A DNA stretch of 64,000 nt from Chanos chanos (Eukaryota > Chordata > Actinopteri > Gonorynchiformes > Chanidae). This document shows, one piece after another, positions 23,673 through 42,420 of this stretch. Each line of letters starts with the position of its first letter. Position 1 is the first letter of the stretch. The stretch spans positions 6,814,947 through 6,878,946 of the forward strand of contig NC_044509.1 in NCBI RefSeq assembly GCF_902362185.1, written 5' to 3'. Under the pieces are notes generated by a model. The model was given only the letters and a program-made list of their open reading frames with translations, ran no database searches and had not been told where the DNA came from. The translations under genes and the position numbers were made by a program.

Positions 23673-26600
23673 TCAGTGATGGTAGCTGGGATTCCATCGA
23701 TACCAGGATCTGAAAACAAACAAACAAAAAAAATCTGTCAAATTCCCAACTGTCATAGGGAATGTTACATGTATACGGTATCCTTGTAAAAATAGCATTG
23801 TGGTTTTCACAGAAGAATTAAGAGAATCGTGGATTAAACCATATATTGAACAAGAAGCGTTACAAACGCAATTTGTGTCATTCTGAGGTTCAGCTGCTGT
23901 TTTAAAGACGGCCGATAAACCCAATCTTATGCTTGCAGACTTTTGGGGGAGAAAAAAGGCTGTATTTTTGTGGAATTACCCTGCAGAGTTGAAGGTCTGG
24001 TTGACTCCCTGGGATGTCAGGGGGCTTGAGGCTGAGGACAGGGTGCTTGGAGATGATCCCCGGCTTGGACTGCTGGGTGAGGAGCTTGACGACACTACTG
24101 TGACACAAACATCCGGCGCCATGCGAGTCACTTACAATTTTATCCAACAACAACAACAACAAATTTATTTGTAATAGAAGTTTTTGGATTCCAGCAAAAA
24201 ACATGAGTCGAACTTACCGCCTCCCGAAGCGAGCGGACTGAAAGATCTAGAAGTTGAAGGCTGAAACAGAAAATGAACTTCATTACGAAAGGTGGATAGA
24301 ACGAGGAAACGCGACTGTCCTGTTCCCAAAAACCTCCAAAATAGCCCTCTCCACACTTCTCCTCTCCTTCAAACGGCCTAAAGCTCTAAACGCGGACGGG
24401 TGTGTCAAAGTAAAAATAACAGTCACTCCGTCAGGGGCCCACAAATACTCATCCATTGTTCATAAAGACTACGAGTTAAAGTGAAAGAGAAAAAAGACAA
24501 TAGAATAAAGCTTCCTCAGAATAATGGATGAGAGCCAGAACGTAGTACCGATGAGGAACATAAGGGAGAACGGTCAACGGTCTTACGCGGAATGAAAAGC
24601 AAAAAGCAGACTCACCAGTCTTGCGTTGTAACTGTGGGATTTAACGGGTAATGTAGGCACCGGACTGCAAAATATCCTTTTTTCCTTCTGTCGACGGTTA
24701 CAAAACCACACGCGAACTACTTCCTTCTCCATGGCCAACTGCTCCGAGATCAGGGTGATCTCTTCCGAATTTGGCTTTGGGTTCTGTAAAGAGCAAAACT
24801 TGCTAAGCGTGGTTTTGACAGTGGAATGACACGTGAGAGAGATTTTGCTCATATTTGTACCCTTTTTTTTTTTTTTGCATCTTGCTATTTCACCAGTTAT
24901 TCCAGGAATAATTCACTTGCCCCAAGTCAATGAAACCTTAATGTGCTGAAATAGATGTAATCTATCTGTTGTACTCGTTGTCTTCAGGTGGTGAGAAATG
25001 TTACAATTGATCTCTATTTCCAAATAGTGTTTACACATTATTTTCACTACAGTTATGTACCTAGGTACAGTAAGTAAAAGAGGTGCCCCCCCCCCCCCCC
25101 CCAAAAGAAAGAAAAAAAGAAAAGATTTTACGCTTGTACAGTACTAAGACTTCAAGGCGCTTGTGTTTTTTGGAATCGTCAAATAGATGTCATGATTTAC
25201 ACTGGGGCCCTCTGGTGGTGGTAAATGCTTTACAGCCATATACCACCGTTAAATGAAAATTGGTTGTGGTTGTACCCTTCAATTCAATTTTAAATGGGAA
25301 AAAAACGCGAATTGTCCAAGCTACCCTTTTGACTCAAGCACTACTGACAATCGATAAATGATAATTTTTACTTTATCCTCCACAGGGGGACAAGGAAATA
25401 ATTGTGATGACCATCACAGAGAGGGGCTCACTCACGTCCATGAAGCGTTTCTCCAGGGTAAGCTTGATGTTAGTCTCAATACTCGTCCTCTTTTTTCTCT
25501 TCCTTCCATAACCTTCCATGATTGGCGGTAAAGTGGCAGGGTTAGCCATCGAATCCGAGGGAGAGTTCTCTGTGGAACAGGAGACGACTCAGTTAAGTGA
25601 TCCGTAGTTTTGATACGACAGTTTGTTGGTAGGGCAGCCATATCTGATAACTCATTTCTTTCAAGTGTGATGTGACACGGTTGTGCATAAGAAATGGATA
25701 GGACTTTCACAACAATAACACAAAGATGACAGATCGTAGGAAATCGCCTAGAAAACGCTTATGTGGGAGGATGCGTGCATTTAACTGTTCCAAAAGACGT
25801 TACAGCGACATTTATTTTGCTGTGCCGTGCTACGTGTGTGTCTGTGTATTAATACTGACATGCACAGCCATACAGGCTATATTTTACAGGTCACTTCTTT
25901 AATGACTAAAAAACGACGATGAACATTGTCTTTTAAACACAAAAATTATGCTGTCTATAGATTCACGATAAACAGCTGTTTGGACGATGTCAGCATCGGC
26001 TGGACATTTATAGTTTTTCCCAAAAATGCTTACTCTGCAGCCATGACGGCAATGTAGTCGTTGAGGATGAAAGACAAATCCCAGATCACACAAAACAAAA
26101 GAAAACAATATTTAAACAGTTGACCATAAACGCGCGTTTAGCAAGTTGTTGGGAGTCTCTACCAGGATGACAGGGCCCCTATCCCGCATGACTGGTCTCT
26201 GAATGGTTTTATGAGTATGAAAATGATGCAGAAGATATACCCTGGTTATATCAGTCACCTGATTTGATTGCAGATGAACCTTTACGAGACATTGTGGAAT
26301 GGAACCTGAGACAGCACTTCCCATCAACATAAACTAAACACTGAATGATGAAATGTCTCGTGGAAGAATAATGATGCACCTTTGCAATGGAATGAATCTA
26401 TCAGAATCTTCTAGAATCTATTCCAATGCTGATCTCGCTTCCTGTGATGGGGGGCAGCTCTCTGTTAAAAGATTTTGTGAGTTTGTGTTTCCCTTATTTT
26501 GGAAGCTGCGTGTACATATACGGTACCTGCGTCGCTCAGCCATTTCTCCAGCAGAGGTTTCAGTTTGCACATGTTTTTAAAGCTTAGATTCAGAGCCTCA

Positions 26601-29600
26601 AATCGTGAGATGGTGGTTTGGCTGAAGTCATTTCCATACAGCTTCCCCATGGCCAGCCCAACGTCGCCCTGTGACAACATCAAAGCCCAGCCTTATTCAC
26701 GGCTCATCAACCACACAAAGACGACAGACATGTCCAGACACAGATGAAATTGTCTGTTAGCGGAAGGATGTATAATCCCATGTGGATACGTTTCAAAATT
26801 ATTGAATGGGAAATTCCACTACAAAACGAAGCATTAAAACATAATACGTAGTTTACGGTTTTAGGAACACATTCTTTTCCACGGGGCTGGGAAAGCATGT
26901 CGGAAATACGCCGATTTTCGATTGTATCGCGCTTTAACAGACAACCCGTACACAAATAGTTGTTATAAACAGGGCCTGTAAACCCACAGGCTGTGAACAG
27001 GTGCTGTCTTTGGGTTTGGTTTGGTTGCGCTAGTACCTGAGTGAAACCCAGTTTGATGCGTCTCTGTTTGAAGGACTTGGCGAATTGTTCGAGCTCCTCC
27101 AGGTCATTGGGTTCATCCTGCTGGGAGGGACCAACGTGCTTAGCGACTTGCAAGTGGGACATGTCCAGGTGTCCATCCACAGAGGATCCTGTCAGGCTTG
27201 TCCTACCCATAGCCTGCATCAACAAAACCCAAAAATATCACAAAATTATTATTATATTATATTATCAAAACAAACATATCAAATAAAGGAGGGGGGTGCT
27301 GATTTGCTATTCTATCATATAAATATTTGCATTCAACAGAAAACCAATACATTTGAATGGATGATTTTGGATCCATCTGAATGATTAACTGAATTATCTC
27401 ACTACATAAATGCAAAGACATGATTACAGGTCTTATTATGTGTCATTATAAAATGGAAGTGGGCGGGGAGGGGATGGGGTAGAAACAAACAGGAGTCAGT
27501 TGTAACATCAACGTTTTCATGATTTAAACTTTTTCCTGAACTTTGAAGGTGCTGTCAGGAGGTACAGACGGCTCTGGGTATCTAACTGTATATATACACC
27601 AGCAATACAGGAAAATTCCAAAAAAAAAATCTCAGAACTGAGTGGTCTTACTTTTTGTCCTAATTTGAATGAACCATCTGTTTCTTTGGATGATTTATAG
27701 TCTCAGAGAAGAGTAAAAAAAAAAAAACAACAACAACTCAGATTACATTCTCCATACCAGGTTGAACCAGAGCACATGAGGACTCCTACTGTGAGAGTCA
27801 CAGCATCAGAGCACTGTCATTAGGGCCCTCTACACAGAGGCCTTTCACTCTAAATTACTGTAGTACTGCTATAGAATAGGCTGTACAGCTGTTAGCCCTT
27901 ATCTTTAGCCCAACAGACCAGGTATTTCTTACATAGGGTAATGTACTCGGTGTAATAAATGTTAAATAAACAATGATAAAGTTTGTTTAACTGTGATCTA
28001 ATTACCATAGCCTGACGGTTTACCTGAGGTGTGAGAGCCAGGGCGGGTTGGTGCTGTAACAGTCCTGCCTGAGGCTGGGAAGGTAGGGAGAGGAGATTCG
28101 ACTGGAGCAACGCTACACAAAACAAACCACAAGCGTGTTTGCATTTCGATAAGTACTCCAAGGCACGCAAACATTAAAAAAATATAAATAAATAAATAAA
28201 ATAAAATATAAAATTCGATATCAAACAGTCACATGTCTTCGGAGCCAACTTATGCAACGTAAAGGAACACGCTGACAAATTATAATCGACACGCTCCAAA
28301 CTCAAAACGCTCCTCGGAAGAACTTGTCAGTAACGTAGGAAGTAACTCGGCTGTGAAGAAGAGTTTGGCGATAGATTCCGAGGGCGTCTAACGGGACTGG
28401 TAGCTTTAGTGTTGGAACTGACCCTGGTGTCCGGTTTGAGCCTGGGACAGGAGGAAGGGCGAGGAGGAGGAGAGGTGAGAGCCGGACATTAGCACCAGCT
28501 GAGGAATTTGGTGCAGGGAGGGCAGTTCCTGTGAAAGGGTGACAAGACAACCAGCTCTTACTTACTGCAGTACCTTCCTGTATTATCACTGGACACAGTA
28601 ATGTCATTAAAATACAACATTACTCCTGTTTATTGTTCAAAACTGCCTTAAAAACTGATTTGTAATGACTTTATGGATGTGAAAGAAGAAATCAACAACT
28701 TGAATGTTTTTTTTTTATCCTCTGTATTTTCATAGTATTTCTAGTTTTTGTCACATTGGAAGCAATCGAATAAGGAATAAAATGGAGTGGGCGTACCCCA
28801 TTCAACTGGCTGGCGGTGACAGGTGATCCCTGAGTCAGGTGACATGTCTTGTGTGTGGAGACGGTGTGGGGAGAGTCATTCAGGTCCTCTGTCTTAATCT
28901 AAAACCCAGGTGAAACTGCATTAGTTTTCTCTGATAACATGCTGCACAAAAAAAAAATCTCCTCAAACTCTTAGTCCTAAGATATGTCACAGTGCTTATG
29001 AATATGCTTAAAAAGGATATCTTCAACTTGGGCCCTGGGCCATTTTCTCTGAGAAAAGAAGTTCAACTGAAAGCCATTTGAAATGTGATGCTATTTTGTT
29101 CTGTGGTGGTGTGTTGTGGCCCTCAGGGGCTCTTCGTATTTGTATGTGCTCCAAGACCAGAAAGGCTGCCAGACCTGTTTAACCAGAGAGAGCCTTTGAC
29201 AAATATCCCTTTCCCCTGTTTTGGCATCGTAAGTGTGCAAATATTCCCAAAAGTCTTTGGCCTGGATCCTGTACACTGCGCTGAGTGCAGGTCTCTAAAC
29301 AATCTATCATTGCAATATGTGAACAAAAAAGTCCCATAAAACTGTTGCTTAGCGCACTAGACTGGGTATATGTTTTACATATAACACTAGCCAACAGACA
29401 GACTGATGAACTGTAATCTACCAATGGACAGACTGATTAACTGTCAACTAACACTGGAAAGACTGAATAACTGTCAACTAACACTGGAAAGACTGAATAA
29501 CTGTCAACTACCAATAGACGAAGCGGTTCCGCCTCTTTCTGTTGATAGAGGTGGAATTAATTTGATAGAAATTTGTTAGGAATTAGTTTCCACAGCGCAC

Positions 29601-32600
29601 ACAGGCTTGTGTTAAATGACTGATTTCATTTGAGGTAGATTAAGGTTGAAGGGAGATGACTGTTTACAGTGTGAAGGAAAATCATTAATTGCTTGAGTGA
29701 GTCATGTCCTGCCCAGTGTTCTGGGTATGTTTACAGTTAGAACATTTGTCTTATACATCTACACTTACTTGTCTGTTGAAGTCAATTCCGTTTGGCTCAA
29801 TGTCTACAGAAAAAAAAAAAACAACAACAAAAAATACAGATAAACCAAATTTAGCACTCGTGAATATGGAAGCATTTTTTGCTTTTAATATCAGAACCAT
29901 GTTTTTAAAAACAACATTTTTCTCAGTATATTTATAAAAAACCTGTTAAGCAGTTATCTGAGTAATAGACCATTTATAGCTAATAGGGATCTAACATAAG
30001 TAATTACATTTCTAGGCTTTTTAAAAAACTTTTTGATCAAAATTAACCCATAAAGATCCAAGCCCCGCAGTAAAATGGGCATGGTACGGGAATTTAGAGG
30101 TTCAAAGGTCGACTCTGGCAGATAATTTTTCTTCATTTGAAATTCAAATGAAGCCTCGGTAAGGCCATGGTGACTCCTGTGCTCGTTCATCCCACAATAT
30201 GGAAATCTTCCTCCTCCAGAGCTAAACTTCCAGTATGGAAATTATGGCTAAATGCAAATAATCTGGTAACCTAGGCAACCTTTAGAGACCCTAACATTTG
30301 AATGTTTACAGAGCCCCAGGTGCACCTCTCTCCCTCTGTCTCTCTCTTTTTCTTTTCTTTCTCTCTGTCTCTCTCTCTCTCTGTTACACACACACACATA
30401 CACACTTTTAATCACACTGTGATCACCCTTAATCAGAAACTACTTTGGCCTACTGCAATCCACTTCTGAACTCCAAACCACATCTCAGATGAGAAAAAAA
30501 CATTTTGTGCATTTTTTCATATGAAAGCTACATTTTGAGCTTCAGTCATCTTAAATGTATGTTCAAATCACGCGCTTATTACACGGACCTAAAAGTGTAA
30601 TCATTTATAATTATTTAACAGTAAACTGCAAATATGAAAAACTCAATTAAATTCATACTGACAAGTGTTGTGTGCTCACCATGAACACAATGAGAAACTG
30701 TGTGGTTAAAAAACAAAAACAAACAAACAAAGGAAAAAAAAAAAAAAACCCAGCTAAATGAACGCAGAGGGGAATTGCATGTAAACTGACATTTATGCTC
30801 CCTTATCTGTTTTTTGAAGAGGTCACTTCATGGGAATTTTCCCATCAACAGGTGCAAAAACGTAAATGCATTTCGTGTGCAGTTATTGTCTGTTTTCTGC
30901 TCTCTCTGAATTGAAGTTCCTCATTTCAGTGGGACGGTTCCGTATGCGCGCAGCCGGAGCGCATTTCTCTATAACCCCGGGCTATATGAGCGCTTCACTG
31001 CAAACAACATCCTGGTCAACTCCTTACCCTGCTCCACTCAACGGATCCTAGAGCTCTGAAATGTCTCCGCTGAAGTCGTTTACACATAAAATGCAACACC
31101 TGGTGCGTTATTGTAATCAAACAAAAAGAGAGTGTGTGACAGGGATACGCGGTGCTCGTTGTAGAGCGTTAGATGGGCGACGACTGTGGAGTGCCACGCG
31201 GTAACGACTCTTGAGTGTTGTGGTTTCGTGTAGACATGCCCGAGAGTATGACGAGTGTGGGAACAAACAAAAAAAAGCTGGATGGTGGCAATTACCAGTA
31301 ACCACAATTGTATATTCAAGTTTTTTTTCCCCAGTTGAATATATTTGATATATAGGTTGACCAAAGATATTAAATATGTAAAGCAGGATTATGGTGCTCA
31401 CGTCAACTAAGTTACACAGCCGTAGATGTACTAAGCAGAGTACTAAGCTTAGTGGTAATTACAAAGTGGAGGATTACCAGTACGCTGTGTTAAAAATCGA
31501 TTATAAAAACAAATGCATTTAAACGTAACTTAAAGCAGATGTAAAATCGACCCAACCTTCACACGCGCTCACAGTGGAACTCTCTCAAATAAACTTTTCT
31601 GCTCGTTAGTATCAACTTCTACCTCAGCTACCACTGGTTACAAGAGCCATAAAGCATATCATCAATCAATGTAACACAGACAGCAAAAAAAAAAAAAAAA
31701 AAGTCAGCCCTCAATTCAAAAAAAGAAGGGGGAAAAAAAAAGATGACCAGAAAAGATGTGGGGTTTTATTTTTGTTCCACCTATTAGACACTCTGAAGTT
31801 TCCAGAACATTCATTTTGAGGATTTTGTAGGTTGAGAGAGAGAGAGAAAAAAAGAAAGAAAATCTAAACGCAGAGAAAAAAAGCATCCTTACCGGTCTGG
31901 TCATTCTGAGGTTCTGTGGACTCCACAGTCTCTGTGCTCATCTTAATATCTGTAATGATAAATACGGCTGATTTTCCTACAGGATCGCAACTTTAAGCGG
32001 ACACAGGGTAATTCATTCCATGCCGCTGCCAGGAAAATGATCTTGAGGTTATTCTAATTTGTCGAACTTTCAAATTGTCCCTCTCTCTCCCTCTCTCTCA
32101 TGTATAAGCCTTGTTATAATATTCATAAGTTGGAGGGTAAGCCCATTCACCACAATCTCTTGTCTCTCCTCCCTAATCTCTCTTAGTCAAAAACATTTAA
32201 ATCTAGTCAATATAAAGTCCAAAGACATAATGCAAAACAATATGATCTATCAAATCCATTTCTGGGAGCAATACGCAGACGACAGAAAACAAGCATAGTA
32301 ACAGAGGTTCAGATACAGAGCAGTTGGATATAATGATATTTTTACTCACCTTGTTGACAGAACGGGTAAGCTGACCGGTTTTTATGTGAATATTTGTCTG
32401 TTTCCTTCGTCTTGTCTGGGTGTTGTAAGAGAGAGAGAGAAAAAAAGAGTCGAATTTAGTTTCCTCTAGAATGCTCAGAGAAAGTTTCACATTTACCAAA
32501 GTGGGTTAGTAGACAAGTATTCACCTCTTCAGTGTTCCACACAAGCAGATAGACAGACATTTGCATAAGGCCCTTGCAGTGTCCTATCCCCACACTGACT

Positions 32601-32972
32601 TTTTGCATAAAACAACAATGGGTAGACGGCAAACTTAGAAAAGCGTGTGTGTGTGTGTGTGTGTGTGTGTACACATGACTGGGTACTTATGATGCTTGAC
32701 TGAAAGGATTCATCAGTGTATATTTTTAAAAGACAGGCCGTGTGCTGTATGTATTAAAACACTTCCAAGTTAACATGACTATCTGTTTATACAGCCATGA
32801 TAGCATGCTGATAAAGTGTGCGCAACAACCAGTGTTCATTAACTGGTTTGGACAGAGTCAACCGCAACAAAACTCAAGAATGAAAACATTAGAAAAAGGA
32901 GAAGAAGAAGAAGAGAACAAACTGAAACAGGCATTACATTATATGCCACTCACCTAAATTCAGTTCGGGCAT
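23673..32972 (-). CDS. pou2f3: POU domain, class 2, transcription factor 3 (Oct-11/Skn-1a)
   Basis: Fourteen exons on the minus strand, 5' to 3': 32954-32972, 32350-32415, 31893-31949, 29769-29803, 28797-28898, 28423-28528, 28024-28112, 27037-27213, 26527-26668, 25436-25569, 24616-24783, 24218-24260, 23980-24097, 23673-23709. All are in phase, giving 430 residues (human 436). The POU-specific domain spans [36 protein letters not shown] and [14 protein letters not shown]. The linker is followed by the homeodomain ([20 protein letters not shown] to [16 protein letters not shown]). The C-terminus [12 protein letters not shown] matches the POU2F3-specific ending, separating it from POU2F1 and POU2F2. 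DFNRQIKTEDL and IKMS near the N-terminus also match. The first exon codes only MPELNL; it is supported by phase and donor but is the least certain part. The family binds octamer DNA in the nucleus and specifies tuft and other chemosensory cells. Confidence 0.97.
29400..29520. repeat. About 31-bp minisatellite, roughly four copies
   Basis: Units of the form GACTGATTAACTGTCAACTA with ACACTGGAAA recur with small changes. It lies in the pou2f3 intron between the exons at 28797 and 29769. Confidence 0.88.
29804..31892. other. Large pou2f3 intron
   Basis: A 2.1-kb intron with CT and CA runs at 30331-30405, an A-rich run at 30710-30750 and a poly-A at 31685-31701. A GC-richer segment at 30920-31050 could be an alternative promoter, but nothing proves it. 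No exon was recognised. Confidence 0.5.
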
Positions 32973-34240
32973 GACTAAAAATTAGTCACATAAAATGATG
33001 AGTAACTGGAGAAAAAAAAAAAACATGGGGTAGATGTTATAGAATGATATCACAGCATTAAAACAGAATAATCAGCTTTATGTCAGCCACGAAAATCTTC
33101 TGGAGTCACTCAGTGGTCCCCGTGTGACCACAGACAAACGTATTGTTAAAGATGTGTTCGAGAGCTCTGTTAACGGTAAATTACATTATACCTTCTGAAT
33201 ATAAAACGCAAACGCAATTTAAAGTGCTTGTTTTTGTATTTTTATATTTGAAATATCTAACATATACATTATTATCTTCTGCAGACATGCCTGTAAAGTC
33301 ACTGTAAAGTCATCTTTCCACTGTATCCATTTCAACAGTTTGTGTGCATAAGAATGTTCTGTACATGTGCTCTTCTGAAAGATAGATAATATTACTGTAT
33401 GTGTTTGCAAGCTTAGGTCAATTTAATGTTTTCTTTTTGCTATTGTTCACAAAATAGAATTCCTGAGCGTCCTTTTCGGAAAAGAAAGACCATTTTAAGA
33501 AGTTTTTAAGAACGGATTCTGAACTTTTTTTTTTTTTTTTGACTTGTTTCATCTTCACAAACACCACATTTCAACCGCGTGTCAGACAGTTAGTTGAAGC
33601 AGGTAGAACAGAACAACATGAGCTGTAACTAGCTTACCTCAAGACAAACACTGACACCATCTCTGGTTTCTGATATCTTGTCAACATGGATCAATGCAAA
33701 TGCTCACTCGCTTTTTATGAATCAGGTTAATCGTGAATACGAAACTGAAATGTCTCAGTTTTTACAAGCTTGTTACGAGATGTTTGAAACGGACATTCCC
33801 TCGAACTGACTTTGTCTGAGTGCCTGAGTTTCCTGGCAGATGTCACTAGGACCAATTTCTGAGGAAAATGCTCGATAAAAATTTTTTATTCAAATGAAAT
33901 GCGCTCAGTTTCCTCAGAAACCCCAGGTTCATTGTTGGTTCAAGCAAGACATGATGGGATAAGCACATATGATTCATTCATGATTTATTCAACTGTCTTA
34001 TTGGCTGGAAAACAATTGGCTGTTGAAGGCCAGATGAAGGAAACTAAGTCATTAGTTTTCTTGCCCACTCTTTTTACACAGTAAGCTATGCATGAGTATC
34101 TTGACTTACCACCAAAACCGTGATACCTTCAATTATATCTGTAAGCCTGTGTACTTTGGGTCATGACATTACTAAACCCAGTTTCATATCTGCCAAGATA
34201 TCAGGCCCCATCATTAGTAGTTCTATACTAAATGAACACT
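32973..34240. other. Gap upstream of pou2f3
   Basis: It should contain the pou2f3 promoter and 5'UTR exons. No coding frame, RNA gene or complete mobile element was recognised; there is a T16 run near 33525-33540. Confidence 0.5.
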
Positions 34241-34530
34241 AAGTTAAGTTAAGTTTATTTTTTAAGTTTCAGTGATTGCACACACACTGTGAACAGTGAG
34301 CAGTGAATTTGTCCTCTGCATTTAACCCATGCAACACACCAGTAGTGAACAGGACCAGACACAGGAGCAGTGGGCAGCCTCCTTGGTGAGCGCCCGGGGA
34401 GCATTCGGGTAAAGTGCCTTGCTCAAGGGCACACAGCCTTGGATGTTGGGTCTGGGAATCGAACCAGCAACCCTCCAGTCACAAGCCCGGTTCTCTACCC
34501 TTTAGACCACGGCTTCCACCAGGGGGCAGC
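34241..34530 (-). mobile_element. tRNA-derived fish SINE, copy 2
   Basis: Read on the minus strand it has the head GAAGCCGTGGTCTAAAGG, a B-box-like GGTTCGATTCCC, the shared body motifs and a 3' tail of CTTAA repeats (34241-34265). It is the most complete of the three copies and lies in the gap between oaf and pou2f3. Confidence 0.88.
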
Positions 34531-34871
34531 ATTCAAGACTAAGTTACACAGACCGAATGAAAACAGTACATTCCAAGTCATAGTTTAGTCCTCATCCACA
34601 TCATCTTCAACAAACATTTAAATGGCACAACACCCCTCTTATGGGGGAAAAAAATATAAATATTCATAGATCTTAGATTTTCATGGTTTAGCAGGGAATT
34701 AAGAGAACGGTTATGTAGAGTTGATACAATGACAACTCAAACATGTCCCCTCCTCCATTTTCTTAATTCTTTTATATTCACTGACATCAGGTTAAGCAGT
34801 GACCGTGCGATGCATATTTAGCTGTTCATTATCCCCTCCCCAGACAAAACAACAGTGCAGACAGTTACAAG

Positions 34872-34877
34872 TTTATT
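34872..34877 (-). terminator. oaf: oaf polyadenylation signal (candidate)
   Basis: A minus-strand AATAAA lies about 2.1 kb past the oaf stop. The intervening 34878-37022 is AT-rich, has no plausible coding frame, and is best read as a long oaf 3'UTR. Confidence 0.45.
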
Positions 34878-37022
34878 TACATGAATGTAAGAAATTAGTT
34901 GTACAAAAATAGTTTAGTCATTTACATGTTAATTCTTATATTTGGTTTATGGTAATCATAGTGTTTCATAGAGGTAAAAACTTTATGGCAAGTACAGAAA
35001 CGTACTGGTTTGTACATTTACAGTGCTGTCTTTTAATGTTTCACAAATGTACAATACAGACCCAGTGTCATAGTACAAACAATACTGTATTAAAATAATT
35101 TCAAAGTATGCACCATATAATAGCATGATCCCAAATTTTACATTTCTAAGATAAAATGAGGAGGTAAACATTAGCTGTTTCTTTTGTTTAGCTGCGACTG
35201 GTGTTTGTCTTCCTTAGTGGTGCAAAGTAACCGACCTGACACCGTGACCAACCTGAGTAATTCTTTCCAGACGGATGATAGTAATACTGTAAAAACAGAC
35301 AAATCCATGATAACAATAAATCAATACCTCAGTCATTTATGCATATGCATTAGGAGAAATGAAACAAAGACTGATAAATCACAAAATTAAGGACAAATGA
35401 AAAGCTTTTTTTTTTTAAACTGTAAAATTAATTTCTGTATCTTAAGACATAAAAAGAATGGTTCAAATCACTCTCTTTCACTCTCTCTGTTTCTATTCAC
35501 AGCACTAAATAATGGCATGAATAGCCCAGTTAAGAGGGTGTCTCTTCTTCAGTGCAGTTATCACAAAACTGTCAGTCATTCCCCAAAATCAGCCTTTTAC
35601 AATCTGACACACAGACAAGACACCAAACTGAACATTACCATCCATTTTAGCAGGGTAATTGAAATGCAAATGGAAATTAGCCATGGTTATAAGACGAGCA
35701 ACTTTCCCTGTGCGCTGAAGTTTTGGCATCAATTGAATACATTAGGAATAAACAGACAGCAGTGAAAACATCCACAGACAATCTCATACCAGGCACTGTA
35801 GCCCTTCTGTTACTCAGTATAACATTTTCTCTGCTAGCTTTGCTAGCAAACGCATGTACTGTAAATCCACAATTTAAATTGTTTGGAAAGCGAAAACCAA
35901 AGACAACAATTGTATGTGACACAGAGCCGCATACTTAACTTAGATTTCTGAAAAGGCCATGGCTTCATACTTTACTGTAGGTTAGTTAACTGTAAGAGAA
36001 TATCAGCCAAGCTGCGAGATCATTTTGTATTTGTGCTCCTACTTGATTTAGGACCCGAAAAAAAAAAAAAATCCTGATGAAAGTCAAGGGGAGCTGATCA
36101 ACAGCTAGCAAAAATTTGAGAAATGTGTTTGAAATGAGAGAAATCTGAAGTGTGTTGGGTGATCTCAAAACGCACGAAATCTCATTGTCAGTTGGGCGTC
36201 TGTCAACAATACACAAAATCACTGCGTTAAAATGACAGAATCTCTGTACACAAAACACAATCAAGGGTTAAAAAGATTTGGAAGAATTTGGATAAGTGTA
36301 AAAAAAACAAAAACAAAAAGGTTCTGGGCAGGACGCTAGGGTAAATAGTCATGAGGAAACATGGAAACATGGGAAGGAAACAAAGGTGTCTCCGGGCAAA
36401 GCTTAACCTACAACATTTAAGGTCACATAACTTCCCGTCCTGGGGCCAGTCTAAAGTGACACCTGGCAAGTGAAGTCAAAATATCCCTCACCTGGGATGG
36501 TGGGCTTTTCAATGGAAAACTATTTAAATATCTTAGTAAGAGTCTAACAAGGTAGTCAGAAATATGACAATTAAAACCCATCTGATGTTGGATACCTGAT
36601 GTTTGTAAAAGAAAGAGGTCAGAGTAGTTACAATCCTTAACGTATCAACGCTTAACGTAATTAAGCACTCGGTGATGAAAACCACAGGAAAAAAAATACA
36701 TCTACCTGCCCCACAATTCACATTCTCAATTCCCGAAAAAGCAACGAGCTTATGTTGTCTGTTAGAAAAGAGCAGAAAATATCCACCCCTCTACTTTAAC
36801 TCCTTCCTGAAAGCCAGGTGTTAGAACATCTCTTGAAAAGTAGCCCAAGGTGAGAAAGTTTCCACAATCCACTAAATTTTTTACATGAAAACACCATACA
36901 TCCAGCCCATAATCAATATCCCAGGACTCCTGATCCACTCACTTCACGTGAAGGCACAGAGGAAAATTTCCTCATAATCTCCTCTTGCTGGGCTTTCACA
37001 AATATCCGTCACCACCCCGGAT

Positions 37023-42420
<5,398 letters not shown>

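Noticed and set aside
23673-23709. Alternative frame of the last pou2f3 exon ([15 protein letters not shown])
   Set aside because: The frame ending [11 protein letters not shown] fits both the phase and the known POU2F3 C-terminus.
34250-34530. tRNA gene suggested by A- and B-box motifs
   Set aside because: The motifs belong to a SINE head; no cloverleaf or anticodon arm could be drawn and the body continues for about 290 bp.
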